This document shows positions 1 through 7,930 of a stretch of 64,000 nt of DNA, piece by piece; the first letter of the stretch is position 1; each line of letters starts with the position of its first letter. This stretch comes from Frateuria hangzhouensis. Its GTDB lineage: Bacteria; Pseudomonadota; Gammaproteobacteria; Xanthomonadales; Rhodanobacteraceae. The notes under the pieces were generated by a model. The model saw only the letters and a list, made by a program, of their open reading frames with translations, was not told the origin of the DNA and did not search any database. A program made the position numbers and the translations under genes. Location of the stretch: the NCBI RefSeq assembly GCF_026410505.1, contig NZ_JAPMIU010000002.1, positions 363,006 to 427,005 on the forward strand, given 5' to 3'.

Positions 1-1
1 C

Positions 2-577
2 GAGCGGCTGATGACGCGCATGGGGCTGTCCGGCGAGCAGCGCAAGGAGGCCATCGCCAGCTTCAACCGCGGCAAGCAGCCCGAGTTCGACGTCACCCCG
101 GCGATCGACGGCCTGCGCCAGTGGGTCGGCATGCGCCGCGACCACGCCTTCCCGGTGTTGGACGTGGTGATCGAGACGGTCATCGCCGAGGGCAACCCGC
201 CGCCGGAGAAAATGGCGATCCTGCGCCAGCTCGCCTTCGCACTGCGCATCAGCGACATGGAGCTGATGGCGCTGATGGCGATGAAGGGCTACGCCTGGAA
301 CGCCGGCGCGGGCGACCGCCGCCGCGGCCCGGGCGCCGGTGGCGGCTACGTGCCGCCGCGGCGCAACACCCACGGGCCCGATCCGTACACCGTGCTCGGC
401 GTCCAGCGCAGTGCGGACGAGCGCACCGTCAAGCGCGCCTACCGCAAGCTGATCTCCGAACACCATCCCGATCGCCTGGGCGACCTGCCCGAAGCCATGC
501 GCAAGCAGGCCGAGGCGCGCGCCAGCGAGATCAACGCGGCGTACGAGCGGGTCAAGGCGGAGAAAGGTTTCAAATAG
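2..577 (+). CDS. djlA: Co-chaperone DjlA, C-terminal part (5' end outside window)
   Basis: DnaJ-like co-chaperone that stimulates DnaK; in E. coli it is anchored in the inner membrane. The frame is open back to the window edge and the residues before the first internal ATG (position 11) still align with E. coli DjlA from memory, so the gene is cut by the window and the N-terminal membrane anchor is not visible. What remains is a TerB-like helical domain (about the first 100 residues), a Gly/Arg-rich linker, and a C-terminal J domain from DPYTVLGV onward with the HPD motif in SEHHPDRL. The last residues, AEKGFK, match the family end. High confidence in family; the start is not determinable here. 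Confidence 0.9.
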   Translation, partial: ERLMTRMGLSGEQRKEAIASFNRGKQPEFDVTPAIDGLRQWVGMRRDHAFPVLDVVIETVIAEGNPPPEKMAILRQLAFALRISDMELMALMAMKGYAWNAGAGDRRRGPGAGGGYVPPRRNTHGPDPYTVLGVQRSADERTVKRAYRKLISEHHPDRLGDLPEAMRKQAEARASEINAAYERVKAEKGFK

Positions 578-610
578 GCGGCGCTCGCCCCACCGGCGCC
601 ACTAACGCAC

Positions 611-705
611 CGTTCGCCCTGAGCGTAGGTCCGCAGGGCCGAAGTCGAAGGGCATCGCGCCCCACCGGCCCTTCGACTTCGCTGCGCTACGCTCAGGGCG
701 AACGG
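611..705. repeat. Interspersed inverted repeat (CGTTCGCCCTGAGCGTAG family)
   Basis: Two inverted copies face each other between djlA and rpe: CGTTCGCCCTGAGCGTAG at 611-628 and its complement ending at 705, with the inner arms CGAAGTCGAAGGGC and GCCCTTCGACTTCG. The same element recurs at 6107-6208. It fills most of the 158-bp gap, so rpe is likely expressed from a promoter inside or just after it, or from read-through. Confidence 0.8.
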
Positions 706-735
706 CTGGAAATCCACACCCACGCAGGCCCCGGC

Positions 736-1404
736 ATGAGCAAACAACCCTCCGTCATCGCCCCCTCCATCCTCTCCGCCGACTTCGCCCGTCTGGGCGA
801 GGACACCGCCAAGGTGCTGGCCGCCGGCGGCGACTGGGTGCATTTCGACGTGATGGACAACCATTACGTGCCCAACCTCACGATGGGGCCGATGGTGCTC
901 AAAGCCCTGCGTGGCTACGGCGTCACCGCGCCGATCGACGTGCACCTGATGGTCAAGCCGGTCGACCGGATCGCGCCGGATTTCGCCAAGGCGGGCGCCA
1001 GCCTGATCAGCTTCCACCCGGAGGCCAGCGAGCACGTCGACCGCACCCTCGGGCTGATCCGCGACGCCGGCTGCCAGGCCGGCCTGGTGTTCAATCCCGC
1101 CACGCCGTTGAACTGGCTCGACCACGTGCTCGACAAACTCGACCTGGTGCTGATCATGTCGGTCAACCCCGGGTTCGGCGGGCAGAAGTTCATTCCCGGC
1201 GCACTGGACAAGCTGCGCGAGGTGCGCCGGCGCATCGACGAGAGCGGCCGCGCGATCCGGCTGGAGATCGACGGCGGCGTCAGCGCCGCGAACATCGGCG
1301 AGATCGCCGCGGCGGGCGCCGACACCTTCGTCGCCGGTTCGGCCATCTTTGGCGCGCCGGATTACGCGCAGGTCATCGCCGCCATGCGCCAGGCCATCGG
1401 CTGA
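736..1404 (+). CDS. rpe: Ribulose-phosphate 3-epimerase
   Basis: Cytosolic TIM-barrel enzyme of the pentose phosphate pathway that interconverts D-ribulose 5-phosphate and D-xylulose 5-phosphate. The 222-residue product has the usual length. Visible signatures are [14 protein letters not shown] near the N terminus, the metal and catalytic region [13 protein letters not shown], the flexible loop [12 protein letters not shown], and the C-terminal phosphate-binding segment EIDGGVS...AGSAIF. I chose the ATG at 736 rather than the longer upstream frame because the family begins at this point and the preceding 95 bases are the repeat at 611-705. A hairpin follows the stop codon. Confidence 0.95.
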   Translation: MSKQPSVIAPSILSADFARLGEDTAKVLAAGGDWVHFDVMDNHYVPNLTMGPMVLKALRGYGVTAPIDVHLMVKPVDRIAPDFAKAGASLISFHPEASEHVDRTLGLIRDAGCQAGLVFNPATPLNWLDHVLDKLDLVLIMSVNPGFGGQKFIPGALDKLREVRRRIDESGRAIRLEIDGGVSAANIGEIAAAGADTFVAGSAIFGAPDYAQVIAAMRQAIG

Positions 1405-1418
1405 ACCCGCAAAGAAAG

Positions 1419-1445
1419 ATCCCGGTGCAGGGGCTGCACCGGGAT
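1419..1445 (+). terminator. Hairpin terminator after rpe
   Basis: A perfect 12-bp stem (ATCCCGGTGCAG / CTGCACCGGGAT) with a GGG loop starts 14 bases after the rpe stop. There is no T-run, so it is either a weak intrinsic terminator or an mRNA 3'-end stabiliser. Confidence 0.55.
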
Positions 1446-1673
1446 AAGCGTCGTCGGAATGGGACGCGAGGAGTCCACCAGAGCGGGCGCCTGGCCACCG
1501 CCACCCGGAACGTCGATTCAGGCGGCGGCGGTGTATCCACGGCAATGGACGACGCCCGCCGACAGGTGGGACACGGGCATCGCCGGTTTGGTTCCCCGCC
1601 TTAAAGGCCGCGTCCGCTTGAACCGCCGCGCCCGCTCTTCGCAGGGCTCCTACAAGAGATGCGCGAGACGGCC
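1446..1673. other. Intergenic stretch without a recognisable gene
   Basis: Between the rpe hairpin and the leftward terminator I see no convincing coding region. Open frames here lack a ribosome-binding site and family resemblance. A remnant of a GTAG-type REP half-site (CTTGTAGGAGCCC on the minus strand) lies at about 1643-1655. Confidence 0.5.
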
Positions 1674-1698
1674 AAAAAAATCCCCTCGCGAGGAGGGG
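1674..1698 (-). terminator. Rho-independent terminator of the small-ORF operon
   Basis: On the minus strand a CCCCTC/GAGGGG hairpin is followed by A and seven T residues. It lies about 50 bases after the stop of the 37-residue ORF and supports real leftward transcription of the two small ORFs. Confidence 0.75.
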
Positions 1699-1746
1699 AA
1701 GGGAACGGTTGCTAACGGAGGTGTTGCGGGGGTGCGCGTGGAGCGC

Positions 1747-1860
1747 TCAGAGCGGCTGCCAGTCGGGGTCCGGTTCCTCGCCGGCACCCGCCGCGCGTCC
1801 CTGCGCGACGGGTGCATCGCTGCCTTCCACGCCAAACGGGTCGACATAATCGGGGTTCAT
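1747..1860 (-). CDS. Small acidic hypothetical protein (37 aa)
   Basis: A 37-codon ORF beginning MNPDYVDPFGVEG and ending DPDWQPL; proline- and acid-rich, with no membrane segment or known domain. I do not recognise it. Evidence that it is a gene is positional: a good Shine-Dalgarno (AAGGGAGATG) lies upstream of the ATG at 1860, the previous small ORF ends 14 bases before that ATG, and a strong leftward terminator follows. It probably forms a two-gene operon with the 38-residue membrane peptide. Low-complexity composition makes homology-based calls unreliable. Confidence 0.5.
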   Translation of the reverse strand: MNPDYVDPFGVEGSDAPVAQGRAAGAGEEPDPDWQPL

Positions 1861-1874
1861 GGCCTCATCTCCCT

Positions 1875-1991
1875 TTAGTGGATGCCCATCACCAGGCCCA
1901 GCAGCAGGGCGCCGACGGCCAGCACCACGCGCAGCGGTTCGAAATGGCGCAGTTCGGCGTTTGGATCGGGCTTGGCGGGTGCGTTGGACAT
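1875..1991 (-). CDS. Small single-span membrane peptide (38 aa)
   Basis: A 38-residue ORF starting MSNAPAKPDPNAELRHFEPL, followed by one hydrophobic segment (VVLAVGALLLGLVMGI) and a short tail, so an inner-membrane peptide with a polar N-terminal half is expected. A GGAGAG ribosome-binding site precedes the ATG at 1991. It is the first gene of a short leftward operon and is divergent from the response regulator gene starting at 2157, with which it shares the 165-bp intergenic region. Function unknown; too small to appear in many annotations. Confidence 0.55.
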   Translation of the reverse strand: MSNAPAKPDPNAELRHFEPLRVVLAVGALLLGLVMGIH

Positions 1992-2156
1992 GAGGTCTCT
2001 CCGGGTTCGGCTCCATGAAACCGCCCGGCACGGCGCGCGCGGCGGCAGCGCGCGGGCGATGCGCGGGCCGGATCGGGCAAAACGCGGGCAACAGTCCTTG
2101 GCGCCTTGCGCCGCGGCGGTGCGCATAGCACGCTGCCGCCACCACAGGAGGACACC

Positions 2157-2846
2157 ATGGGCCGCAGCATCGCCATCGTCGAGGACGAACCGCTCATCCG
2201 CGCCAACTACGTCGAGGCGCTCACCCGCTTCGGCTACGACACCCGCGGCTACGGCTCGCGGCAGGACGCCTCTACCGCCTTCGGCATGAAACTGCCGGAG
2301 CTGGTGATCATCGACATCGGCCTGGGGGATGAGCCCGAGGGTGGCTTCGACCTGTGCCGCGAGCTGCGCGCCAAGTCCGCCACGCTGCCGATCATCTTCC
2401 TGACCGCGCGCGATTCGGATTTCGACGTGATCTCCGGCCTGCGCCTGGGCGCGGACGACTATCTGTCCAAGGACACCAGCCTGCACCAGCTGGCCGCGCG
2501 CATCGCGGCGCTGTTCCGGCGCATCGAATCGCTGAAGGTGCCCGCGTCCAGCGAGACGGTGATCGCACACGGCCCGCTCAAGCTCGAATCCGAGCGCATG
2601 CGGATCACCTGGAACGACGCCGAAATCCCGCTTACCGTCACCGAGTTCTGGATGGTGCACACGCTGGTGCGCTTCCCCGGCCACGTGAAGAACCGCGACC
2701 AGCTGATGCGCGAGGCCGAGCTGGTGGTGGACGATGCGACCATCACGTCGCACATCAAGCGCATCCGCAAGAAGTTCGTCGCCGTCGCGCCGGACTTCGA
2801 TGCGATCGAGACGGTGCACGGCGTGGGCTACCGATGGAAGCCGTGA
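2157..2846 (+). CDS. pdsR: OmpR-family response regulator (PdsR-like)
   Basis: Cytosolic two-component response regulator of 229 residues. The receiver domain (about 1-120) has the acidic pair ED at 9-10, phospho-acceptor D53 in VIIDIGLGD, and the conserved Lys in DDYLSKDT. The C-terminal winged helix (about 130-229) ends DAIETVHGVGYRWKP as in OmpR/PhoB regulators. From memory it resembles the family named 'proteobacterial dedicated sortase system response regulator', as does the partner kinase downstream. The ATG at 2157 was chosen over upstream frame because CAGGAGGA lies seven bases before it. No sortase gene is visible nearby. The symbol is tentative. Confidence 0.85.
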   Translation: MGRSIAIVEDEPLIRANYVEALTRFGYDTRGYGSRQDASTAFGMKLPELVIIDIGLGDEPEGGFDLCRELRAKSATLPIIFLTARDSDFDVISGLRLGADDYLSKDTSLHQLAARIAALFRRIESLKVPASSETVIAHGPLKLESERMRITWNDAEIPLTVTEFWMVHTLVRFPGHVKNRDQLMREAELVVDDATITSHIKRIRKKFVAVAPDFDAIETVHGVGYRWKP

Positions 2847-2851
2847 AATCG

Positions 2852-2955
2852 GGGATGCGGGAGTCGGAATTCGGGATTTGCGTGATCGCGTGTGCCCGTC
2901 GCTCGCGGGCTGGTGGTCTGCTCTTGCCAATCCCTAACCCCGGCTCCCGTATCCC
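2852..2955. repeat. Imperfect inverted repeat between regulator and kinase genes
   Basis: Arms GGGATGCGGGAGTCGG (2852-2867) and CCGGCTCCCGTATCCC (2940-2955) pair at 14 of 16 positions, enclosing further GGGATT/AATCCC arms. It fills the gap between the two-component genes and could attenuate kinase expression relative to the regulator. Confidence 0.6.
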
Positions 2956-2964
2956 GGCAGCTCC

Positions 2965-4989
2965 TTGAACCTGCGCCGCAAACTCGTGCTGGTGGCCCTC
3001 TGCACGCTGGCCCTGCCGGTGGCCGGCTGGCTGTACGTGCGGCAGATGGAAACGCTGTTGCGCGAAGGGCAGGCGCAGGCGCTGGTGGCTTCGGCGCGGG
3101 CGGTGGCGCGCAGTCTTGTGGCGATCGGCACGGCGCTGCCGCGGGATGGTAGCGGCTGGTACGTGGAGCGAACCGCCACGCCGATTACGGTCGACGGCTA
3201 CGGCGACGACTGGGCGCCGCTGACGCCCTGGAGCCAGCCGCTGGGGCCACGCGGCAGCGTGTTGCTGGCCGAGGACGGCGACGGGCTCTACCTCTACGTG
3301 CAGCAGCGCGGCATCACGCGCAAACGCTCCGATGCGGACGATCGCGGCGCGCTTCATGCCGACCACATGGTGCTCGAGCTCGAGCGCGGCGGCACCCGCC
3401 TGCGCTTCCTGCTGGCCAGCGCCGCACCCGGCACCTTCACCGCACGGCTGCTCGATCCGCCCGTGGCCCGCTGGCCCGACCGGCTGGTCGGCCAGTGGCA
3501 GGAGGATGGCGGCGGCTGGCGCGTCGAACTGCGACTGCCGCGCGACCTGGCGCTGGACCGGCTCGGCCTGGGCTTGTACGACGCAGCCGCCGGCGGCGAT
3601 CCACTGGCGGTCGATGTACGCCCGCTGTGGCATTACTCGCCCGCGCTCGCTGGCGAACTGGCGCGCATCGCGCCGGAGAACGTGCGCGCACGCGTGCTGG
3701 CGCCGACCGGCTGGCTGCTTGCGCAGAGCGGCCGGCTGCGCGCCGATGGTCCGCAGCCGGGCTGGTTCGCCGCGCTGGTGTACCGCGCGCTGCTGGCCAG
3801 CCGGGTCGAGGACGCCGCGCTGTGGACCCACGATGCGCCGCGGCTGGACCTGCCGGAAGTTGTCCAGGCGCGTAGCGGCGAGCCGGCCACCGTCTGGCGC
3901 GACGGCGAAACCCGTGCCAGCGTGGTGCTCGCCGCGGCGGTGCCGATCGGCCCGCCGGGGCAGCCGCGCGGCGTGCTGTTGCTCGAGCAGGCCAGCACCA
4001 CCGTGCCGCTGCTGGCCAACCGCGCGCTACTGAGCTTGCTGCTGACCAGCTTCGGCGTGCTGCTGGTGGCCGGCGGTATCCTCTTGTGGTTCGCCACGCG
4101 CCTGAGCCTGCGGCTGGGGCGCTTGCGCGATGCCGCCGAGCGCGCGCAGATGGCGGACGGCCGCATCGATGGCCTGTTCACCCAGGGTCGCTTCCCGCTG
4201 ACCGCCGCGCCGGACGAAATCGGCGATTTGGCGCGCAGTTTCGAGCGCCTTTTCGAGGCCATCGGCGGCTACACCGACTACCTGCGCACGCTGGCGTCCA
4301 AGTTGTCGCACGAACTCAACACGCCGCTGGCCATCGTCAAGAGCTCGCTGGACAACCTCGAGCATGCGTTGCAGGCCGACGGCCCATTGCCGCCCGAGGC
4401 ACAGCCCTACCTCGCCCGCGCCCGCGATGGCGTGGCGCGGCTGGGCACGCTGGTACGCGCCATGAGCGAGGCCAGCCGCATGGAGCGCGCGATCGCCGCG
4501 GCCGAAGCCGAAGACGTGGACCTGCGCGAGGTGGTGCGCGGCTGCGCCGAGGCCTACCGTCCGCTGATCGGCGCCCGCGAACTGGCCTGCAACCTGCCGG
4601 CTGCGCCGCTGCCGATGCACTGCGCGCCCGAGCTGATCGCCCAGGCGCTGGACAAGCTGCTCGACAACGCGCTTTCGTTCACCCCGCCCGACGGCTGGCT
4701 GCGCCTGGCGCTTGCCGCTTGCGGGGACGGCGCCGAAATCACCCTGGCCAACCAGGGCCCGCCGTTGCCCGCTGCGATGCAGGCGCGCCTGTTCGATTCG
4801 CTGGTCAGCCTGCGCGACAAGGCCACCCCGGGCGACGCACCGCACCTGGGCCTGGGCCTGTACGTGGTGCGCCTGGTCGCCGAACGCCACGGCGGCAGCG
4901 CCGCTGCCGGCAACCTGGCCGACGGCAGCGGCGTGGCCTTCAGCCTGCGCCTGCGCAACATGCCGCGCCAGCGGCTGGGGGTCGGCTGA
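2965..4989 (+). CDS. pdsS: Sensor histidine kinase with CBM9-like periplasmic domain (PdsS-like)
   Basis: Inner-membrane sensor kinase of 674 residues, partner of the regulator encoded upstream. Order: TM1 about 7-24; a periplasmic region about 30-350 containing a carbohydrate-binding-module-9-like beta fold (roughly 65-220, TPITVDGYGDDWAPL onward); TM2 about 353-377; HAMP about 378-432; HisKA with phospho-acceptor H449 in SKLSHELNTPLAIVKS; HATPase with N-box LLDNALSFTP and G2 box GLGLYVVRLV. The start is a TTG at 2965; no ATG gives a better N terminus, and the hydrophobic segment begins soon after. The sensor domain suggests detection of a glycan or cell-envelope saccharide, which is inference. 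Confidence 0.85.
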   Translation: MNLRRKLVLVALCTLALPVAGWLYVRQMETLLREGQAQALVASARAVARSLVAIGTALPRDGSGWYVERTATPITVDGYGDDWAPLTPWSQPLGPRGSVLLAEDGDGLYLYVQQRGITRKRSDADDRGALHADHMVLELERGGTRLRFLLASAAPGTFTARLLDPPVARWPDRLVGQWQEDGGGWRVELRLPRDLALDRLGLGLYDAAAGGDPLAVDVRPLWHYSPALAGELARIAPENVRARVLAPTGWLLAQSGRLRADGPQPGWFAALVYRALLASRVEDAALWTHDAPRLDLPEVVQARSGEPATVWRDGETRASVVLAAAVPIGPPGQPRGVLLLEQASTTVPLLANRALLSLLLTSFGVLLVAGGILLWFATRLSLRLGRLRDAAERAQMADGRIDGLFTQGRFPLTAAPDEIGDLARSFERLFEAIGGYTDYLRTLASKLSHELNTPLAIVKSSLDNLEHALQADGPLPPEAQPYLARARDGVARLGTLVRAMSEASRMERAIAAAEAEDVDLREVVRGCAEAYRPLIGARELACNLPAAPLPMHCAPELIAQALDKLLDNALSFTPPDGWLRLALAACGDGAEITLANQGPPLPAAMQARLFDSLVSLRDKATPGDAPHLGLGLYVVRLVAERHGGSAAAGNLADGSGVAFSLRLRNMPRQRLGVG

Positions 4990-5012
4990 GGGCGGTTATC
5001 GGCGCCGGCGTT

Positions 5013-5957
5013 CTAGCGGCATTCCGGCGGCAGGTAGCGCGGGTCGATGTCCGGGCTTTCGCAGCGCCACACGATCGCGCCATCGCGTCCTTCGGCGACC
5101 AGCGCCAGCCGTTTGCCGTGCAGCGCCGCGGGCGCCTTGCCCTCGAAGACGGTGACCAGCGCGGTGCCTTCCTTGACCGCCAGCACCTCGAAACCGGCCA
5201 GGTTCTCGCTGGCATAGGCCGCGGCTTCCTTCAGGCCGGCCTGGGCGTTGTTCTGCGGCCAGGCGCGGTTGCGGCCGATCGAATCGAGCACCTGCTGCTT
5301 GACCGGCTCGGCCTGTGCCAGCGCGCTGAGCACCTGCGAGCGCACCACGTACAACTGATAGGAGGGCAGCGCGACGGCGCCCACGATCGCGGCGAACGGC
5401 ACCACCATGAAGATCCAGAGCACGCCCTTGGGTGGCTTCGGCCGGGTCTGTCCGGTCTGCTGCCAGCGGGCCAGCCAGGACAGCTGCCCCTGCAGGTAAA
5501 GCGTGTTGAAGCAGAACAGCGTGATGCCGCCGATCTGGACGGGCAGCCGGTAGGCGGCCATTTCCCGGCGGATCGACGCGGCCATGGCGAAGTAGGCGAG
5601 CAGGAAGATCACCACGTAGGCCAGTTGCAGCAACCAGCCGAGGCGCTCCATCACGGTGGCCGGGGCCATCTCGTCGGCGGGTGCGCCGGCCGAGGCCAGC
5701 GCATAGCCGATGACGGAGCAGGCCAGCGCCGCGCCCAGCATCGGCGTGGCGCTGCTGTCCGGATCGATCTTGCGCACCCAGCTGGCCTGGACGAATGGCC
5801 AGACGAGGGCAAAGATTCCCAGGCTGAGCACGCTGAACAGGAACACCCAGCCCCAATGCAGCGAGGGTGGCGCGGGCAACGTGGCACGGTTGGCCGTTTC
5901 CCCGGGCCACTGCTCGGCGTCCCGGTCCACGAGCCCGGGCATGTCACTGCGTTCCAT
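5013..5957 (-). CDS. Polytopic membrane protein fused to a type IV pilin-like domain
   Basis: A 314-residue protein. The N-terminal half holds about four membrane segments (39-55, 73-92, 108-127, 143-158; DUF4234-like at best). From residue 178 it aligns by eye with type IV pilins: GVLWIFMVVPFAAIVGAV, then ALPSYQLYVVRSQV, and the C terminus (AIVWRCESPDIDPRYLPPEC) has the paired cysteines C299 and C313 of the pilin disulfide loop. The prepilin peptidase site is degenerate: the Glu expected five residues after the Gly is replaced, so the helix probably remains a membrane anchor instead of being processed. ATG 5957 is chosen because of GGGAGGGGG eight bases upstream. Function unknown; a minor-pilin-related scaffold is one guess. 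Confidence 0.75.
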   Translation of the reverse strand: MERSDMPGLVDRDAEQWPGETANRATLPAPPSLHWGWVFLFSVLSLGIFALVWPFVQASWVRKIDPDSSATPMLGAALACSVIGYALASAGAPADEMAPATVMERLGWLLQLAYVVIFLLAYFAMAASIRREMAAYRLPVQIGGITLFCFNTLYLQGQLSWLARWQQTGQTRPKPPKGVLWIFMVVPFAAIVGAVALPSYQLYVVRSQVLSALAQAEPVKQQVLDSIGRNRAWPQNNAQAGLKEAAAYASENLAGFEVLAVKEGTALVTVFEGKAPAALHGKRLALVAEGRDGAIVWRCESPDIDPRYLPPECR

Positions 5958-6106
5958 TGGTTTTCCCCCCTCCCTGGGCCGCAAGATTAGGCGGACGGCT
6001 TTGTGGCCCGCAAGTCCACGAGTGGTGCATCGGTCGGTGGAACTGGGCGCTCCGCGCGTCCGGATCCCGGAGGCATTGGCCCGGATAGGTGGCGTTCGCC
6101 GCGAAG

Positions 6107-6208
6107 GCCCTTCGACTTCGCTGCGCTACGCTCAGGGCGAACGGCTTTTTCGAGTTCCACCACACCGTTCGTGCTGAGCGTAGGCGCACGGCGCCGAAGT
6201 CGAAGCAC
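6107..6208. repeat. Second copy of the CCCTGAGCGTAG inverted repeat
   Basis: Opposed copies at 6107-6144 (GCCCTTCGACTTCG...GGGCGAACGG) and 6166-6208 (CCGTTCGTGCTGAGCGTAG...CGAAGTCGAAGCAC), the same family as 611-705. Confidence 0.8.
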
Positions 6209-6231
6209 ACGCCTCAGCCTCTCCCAGGCGA

Positions 6232-6290
6232 GTCCCTCTCCCTCCGGGAGAGGGTGCCGACAGGCGGGTGAGGGTTCGGGCGGAGCGCAC
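6232..6290. repeat. CTCTCCC-type interspersed repeat
   Basis: CCCTCTCCCTCCGGGAGAGGG followed by the GCGGGTGAGGGTTCGGGCGGAGCGC tail. Related copies occur at 19221-19328 and 21699-21821. Together with 6107-6208 it occupies most of the 448-bp gap before trpE; no gene is apparent in that gap. Confidence 0.7.
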
Positions 6291-6405
6291 CTGGCTGGAC
6301 GGACGGCGATCCGACAGCTGCCGTCCGGATAGCGGCGGCACGCAAAGACACCTGCTTGACCGTCCTGCTATCGTCTGCGATCCGTTTAGCCGTCCGGATC
6401 GCTGC

Positions 6406-7881
6406 GTGATCTCCCGAGACCAATTCGACGCGTTGGCCGCACAAGGCCATACGCGCATCCCGCTGGTGCGCGAGGTGTTTTCCGACCTCGACACGCCGCT
6501 GTCGGTGTACCTCAAGCTCGCCGACGGGCCGTACACCTTCCTGTTCGAATCGGTCGAGGGCGGCGCCACTTGGGGGCGCTATTCCATCATCGGCCTGCCC
6601 GCGAAGCGCGTGTACCGCCTGCGCGGGCACGAGCTGGAAGTGGAGGACGCCGGCGAGGTGACCGAGCGCCGCCACCTGGACGACCCACTGGGCGAGATCG
6701 AGAAGCTGCGCGCGCAGTACGACGTCCCGCGGTTGCCGGAACTGCCCGCCTTCACCGGCGGCCTGGTCGGTTATTTCGGCTTCGAGACGATCGGATACAT
6801 CGAGCCGCGGCTGGCGCAATGGGACCGCCCGGACGAGCTGGGCACGCCCGACGTGCTGTTGATGCTGGCCGAGGAAGTGGCCGTCTTCGACAACCTGAAA
6901 GGCCGGCTGTACCTGATCGTGCACGCCGACCCGGCGCAGCCGCAGGCCTATGCGCAGGCGCAGCGGCGGCTCGACGCGCTGGTCTACCGGCTGCGCCAGG
7001 GCGGCGCGTCCTATCCCCAGCTCAACCAGTCGGTCGCGCTGGACGAGAGCGACTTCAAATCCTCCTTCACCCGTCCCGAATTCGAGGCGATGGTGGAGAA
7101 GGCCAAGGAATACATCCGCGCCGGCGACATCTTCCAGGTGGTGCCCTCGCAACGGTTGAGCGTGGGCTTCAACGCGCGGCCGGTGGACGTGTACCGCGCG
7201 CTGCGCGCGCTCAACCCCTCGCCGTACATGTATTTCGTCGACTTGGGCAACACGCAGATCGTGGGTTCCTCGCCGGAAATCCTGGCGCGGCTGAAGGACG
7301 GCAAGGTGGTGGTGCGCCCGTTGGCCGGCACCCGCAAGCGCGGCGCCACCGAGGAAGAGGACCAGGCACTGGAGGCCGAACTGCTGGCCGATCCGAAGGA
7401 ACGCGCCGAGCACGTGATGCTGATCGACCTGGGCCGCAACGACATCGGCCGCATCAGCGAAACCGGTACGGTCCAGGTGAGCGAATCGTTCGTGATCGAA
7501 CGCTACTCGCACGTCATGCACATCGTCTCGCAGGTGCAGGGCAACGCGCGCGACGGGCTGTCCTACATGGACGTGCTCAAGGCCACCTTCCCGGCCGGCA
7601 CGCTCTCCGGCGCGCCGAAGATCCGCGCCCTGGAAATCATCCAGGAACTGGAACCCGCCAAGCGCAACATCTACGCCGGCGCGATCGGCTGGATCGGCTG
7701 GTGGGGCGATGCGGACACCGCCATCGCCATCCGCACCGCGGTGATCCAGGACGGCCGCCTGCACGTGCAGGCCGGCGCCGGCATCGTCTACGACTCAGAC
7801 CCGGCGGCCGAGTGGGAGGAAACGATGAGCAAGGGCCGTGCGCTGTTCCGCGCGGTGGCGCAGGCGGCCAAGGGGCTTTGA
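6406..7881 (+). CDS. trpE: Anthranilate synthase component I
   Basis: Large subunit of anthranilate synthase, converting chorismate plus ammonia (from TrpG glutaminase) to anthranilate, first step of tryptophan synthesis. The product is 491 residues, a normal TrpE length. The N-terminal regulatory part carries LLFESVEGG-like TFLFESVEGG. The C-terminal chorismate-binding core has IVGSSPEIL, PLAGTRKRG, LIDLGRNDIGR, and FPAGTLSGAPKIRA. Start is a GTG at 6406; upstream codons are repeat-derived and do not match the family. Its partner genes trpG-trpD-trpC are about 35 kb downstream. No leader peptide with tandem Trp codons is visible upstream, so attenuation is not supported. Confidence 0.95.
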   Translation: MISRDQFDALAAQGHTRIPLVREVFSDLDTPLSVYLKLADGPYTFLFESVEGGATWGRYSIIGLPAKRVYRLRGHELEVEDAGEVTERRHLDDPLGEIEKLRAQYDVPRLPELPAFTGGLVGYFGFETIGYIEPRLAQWDRPDELGTPDVLLMLAEEVAVFDNLKGRLYLIVHADPAQPQAYAQAQRRLDALVYRLRQGGASYPQLNQSVALDESDFKSSFTRPEFEAMVEKAKEYIRAGDIFQVVPSQRLSVGFNARPVDVYRALRALNPSPYMYFVDLGNTQIVGSSPEILARLKDGKVVVRPLAGTRKRGATEEEDQALEAELLADPKERAEHVMLIDLGRNDIGRISETGTVQVSESFVIERYSHVMHIVSQVQGNARDGLSYMDVLKATFPAGTLSGAPKIRALEIIQELEPAKRNIYAGAIGWIGWWGDADTAIAIRTAVIQDGRLHVQAGAGIVYDSDPAAEWEETMSKGRALFRAVAQAAKGL

Positions 7882-7930
7882 GCAACCGATGGATGCGAGC
7901 CAGGATGCGCCATCTCGGCAGAGAGAATCC

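Noticed and set aside
439..1545. Long minus-strand open frame across djlA and rpe
   Set aside because: Shadow of real plus-strand genes; very GC-rich coding DNA produces long antisense frames, and it shows no family resemblance.
6290..6406. trp leader peptide and attenuator before trpE
   Set aside because: No short ORF with tandem Trp codons and no terminator/antiterminator pair could be seen.
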